Positions 5,084 through 6,096 of a DNA stretch of 6,096 nt are shown here, in pieces. Under the pieces are notes generated by a model. The model ran no database searches and had not been told where the DNA came from. It worked only from the letters and a program-made list of their open reading frames with translations. Made by a program: the position numbers and the translations under genes. The stretch comes from Pseudobdellovibrionaceae bacterium. Its GTDB lineage: Bacteria > Bdellovibrionota > Bdellovibrionia > Bdellovibrionales > Bdellovibrionaceae. Positions within the stretch are counted from its first letter, which is position 1. Every line of letters begins with the position of its first letter. The stretch lies in the NCBI GenBank assembly GCA_014376325.1, contig JACMRP010000002.1, positions 1 through 6,096 of the forward strand. The letters run 5' to 3'.

Positions 5084-5117
5084 TTTTAGACAACCGACTG
5101 GCTTTTAGACAGCTGTC
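5084..5117. repeat. Two TTTTAGACA direct copies and a 10-bp palindrome between the last two - strand genes
   Basis: TTTTAGACA occurs at 5084-5092 and 5103-5111, exactly 19 bases apart. The second copy runs into the perfect palindrome GACAGCTGTC (5108-5117). The area lies 15-48 bases after the stop of the last gene and upstream of the lysine-rich lipoprotein gene. It could be part of a regulator site; no terminator-like T run follows on the - strand. Confidence 0.4.
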
Positions 5118-5131
5118 ATACGCTTAGCTAC

Positions 5132-6096
5132 TCATTTTGAGATTTTACGGCTGAGCGCTTCAAGCTGCTCGTACAGTCCGGCGTGAACGTCGGCACTCAA
5201 ACCCATCTCACGGACTTTCGCAGGGTCTTCGTCGCTGCCCTGTATGATCAGGATTCGCTTCGTCGTCGGATAAACGAACACGACGGCGTCCCCGTCATTT
5301 TCGGCCGCGTCGTGAACTGATTTTGCGATCTTTTTTATGGAGACCTCTTTAAATTTGCCGGCAGAGTAAGTATAAATGCGTACTTTTCCGCCCAATTCTT
5401 TTTCGTGATGGATTAACGAACCCATGTCGCGAAGGGCGCCCTGGATGTCCCGATCATCCGGGGTCGCAACGTCCTTTTCAATTTTTGGTAAAATCAGCGC
5501 GGGGAATATCTCTTTCAGCGTATTGACGTTTGTACGCGCAACGATCGAGTTCCAAGGGTCTTGAAATGACGTCCACCAGTCATGCAAGGACTCCTGCTCT
5601 TCTGAGTAAACGTACATGGCGACCGCCATCAACATTAACTTGAACGATTGTTTCTTGATGATGTCGCGCGCGAACTCCGCATTGGAACGCATCGCACTTC
5701 GGGCCCTGAGCGAAAAGAGCGAAGGAGTGACCGGCGAGTCCCCGAGCTTTGAGCGCAGTTCTTTGCGGCTGATAAAATCCATTCGCGGCGCCCAACTAAG
5801 AAGCGATTTTAAAAGCTTGCCCTGGATCACGGAAGGCACACTTAAAACCCTGAGATCTTGAACGGGGCTGGCGGAACCTAACTTATCTGTCCCGAGATCC
5901 ACTTCAGACCAACGCGCTTTTACTAAGGACATCCCATCCATGCCCAAAGGCGAATTTTCTAAGGTTTTCTTTTGACCTCGTGGATTCACCACGTGAACTT
6001 TATTAAGTCGGAATACGTCGTCTGAACCACGGCGATCGCGGACGTAATCATATTCGATGCTCCACCCTTCAGATATCTCTTCTGCTAAAAGATCTC
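5132..6096 (-). CDS. Unrecognised protein, C-terminal 320 residues; start lies beyond the right edge
   Basis: The frame ends at TGA 5132-5134 and is open to the right edge. A GTG at 5992 could be mistaken for a start, but the codons above it read on as plausible protein (for example SEGWSIEYDYVRDRRGSDD and FRLNKVHVVNPRGQKKTLEN), and no Shine-Dalgarno site precedes that GTG, so the gene is treated as partial. The visible protein is soluble in character, with mixed beta-like N-terminal and helical middle parts. A short hydrophobic segment, FKLMLMAVAMYVYS, is too short and isolated to be called a membrane span. The C-terminal part has a D-G-D-A-V-V-F-V-Y-P-x-T-K-R-I-L-I-I-Q-G strand pair followed by acidic and helical residues. 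No domain or catalytic motif is recognised. It is co-oriented with the lysine-rich lipoprotein gene, 155 bases upstream of it; that gap makes a shared transcript possible but not shown. Confidence 0.75.
   Translation of the reverse strand, partial: DLLAEEISEGWSIEYDYVRDRRGSDDVFRLNKVHVVNPRGQKKTLENSPLGMDGMSLVKARWSEVDLGTDKLGSASPVQDLRVLSVPSVIQGKLLKSLLSWAPRMDFISRKELRSKLGDSPVTPSLFSLRARSAMRSNAEFARDIIKKQSFKLMLMAVAMYVYSEEQESLHDWWTSFQDPWNSIVARTNVNTLKEIFPALILPKIEKDVATPDDRDIQGALRDMGSLIHHEKELGGKVRIYTYSAGKFKEVSIKKIAKSVHDAAENDGDAVVFVYPTTKRILIIQGSDEDPAKVREMGLSADVHAGLYEQLEALSRKISK

Noticed and set aside
5580..5861. Short open frames on both strands inside the last gene.
   Set aside because: They are fully contained in the longer coherent frame and carry no ribosome site or motif.
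1..6096. CRISPR array, tRNA, rRNA, insertion sequence, integrase, toxin-antitoxin pair or defence island.
   Set aside because: No regularly spaced repeats, cloverleaf sequence, transposase or integrase motif, or paired small genes were seen on either strand.

Overview
The window looks like ordinary chromosome from a Gram-negative bacterium. It has compact genes separated by short gaps, Shine-Dalgarno sequences in front of most starts, and two lipoprotein signal peptides. The mix of lipoproteins, a HEAT-repeat membrane protein and unrecognised lineage-specific proteins would suit Bdellovibrio or a relative (Bdellovibrionota), but that placement is an impression from gene style. No rRNA, tRNA, mobile element, phage gene, CRISPR array or known defence system was seen.

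Layout from left to right. Positions 2-343 (+) are the 3' end of an LLM-class (luciferase-like) flavin-dependent oxidoreductase. It converges on 372-2120 (-), a 582-residue protein with five predicted membrane segments followed by a long HEAT-like helical-repeat domain. The 195-bp gap 2121-2315 separates that gene from a divergent small lipoprotein (2316-2789, +) and carries an imperfect direct repeat of about 33 bp and a 15-bp dyad. The lipoprotein gene converges, 11 bp away, on 2801-3601 (-), a protein with a long disordered N/Q/S/G/R/Y-rich region and a C-terminal BON domain.

A 314-bp gap (3602-3915) separates the BON gene from the divergent apt gene for adenine phosphoribosyltransferase (3916-4413, +). 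This gap holds a plausible promoter for the BON gene and an 8-bp dyad. apt converges, 8 bp away, on 4422-4976 (-), a lipoprotein with a negatively charged Pro-rich half followed by a very lysine-rich, histone-H1-like tail. The last gene (5132-6096, -) is unrecognised and its reading frame stays open to the right edge, so only its C-terminal part is present.

Gene orientation alternates throughout (+ - + - + - -), so most genes are probably single transcription units; this is not a multi-gene operon. The only clear housekeeping function is purine salvage by apt. The HEAT protein and both lipoproteins are predicted cell-envelope proteins, and the BON protein belongs to a group often linked to stress or envelope roles. 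Nothing shows that they act as one system. The most unusual items are the acidic/basic two-block lipoprotein, the prion-like BON protein, and the direct repeat in the 2121-2315 gap.
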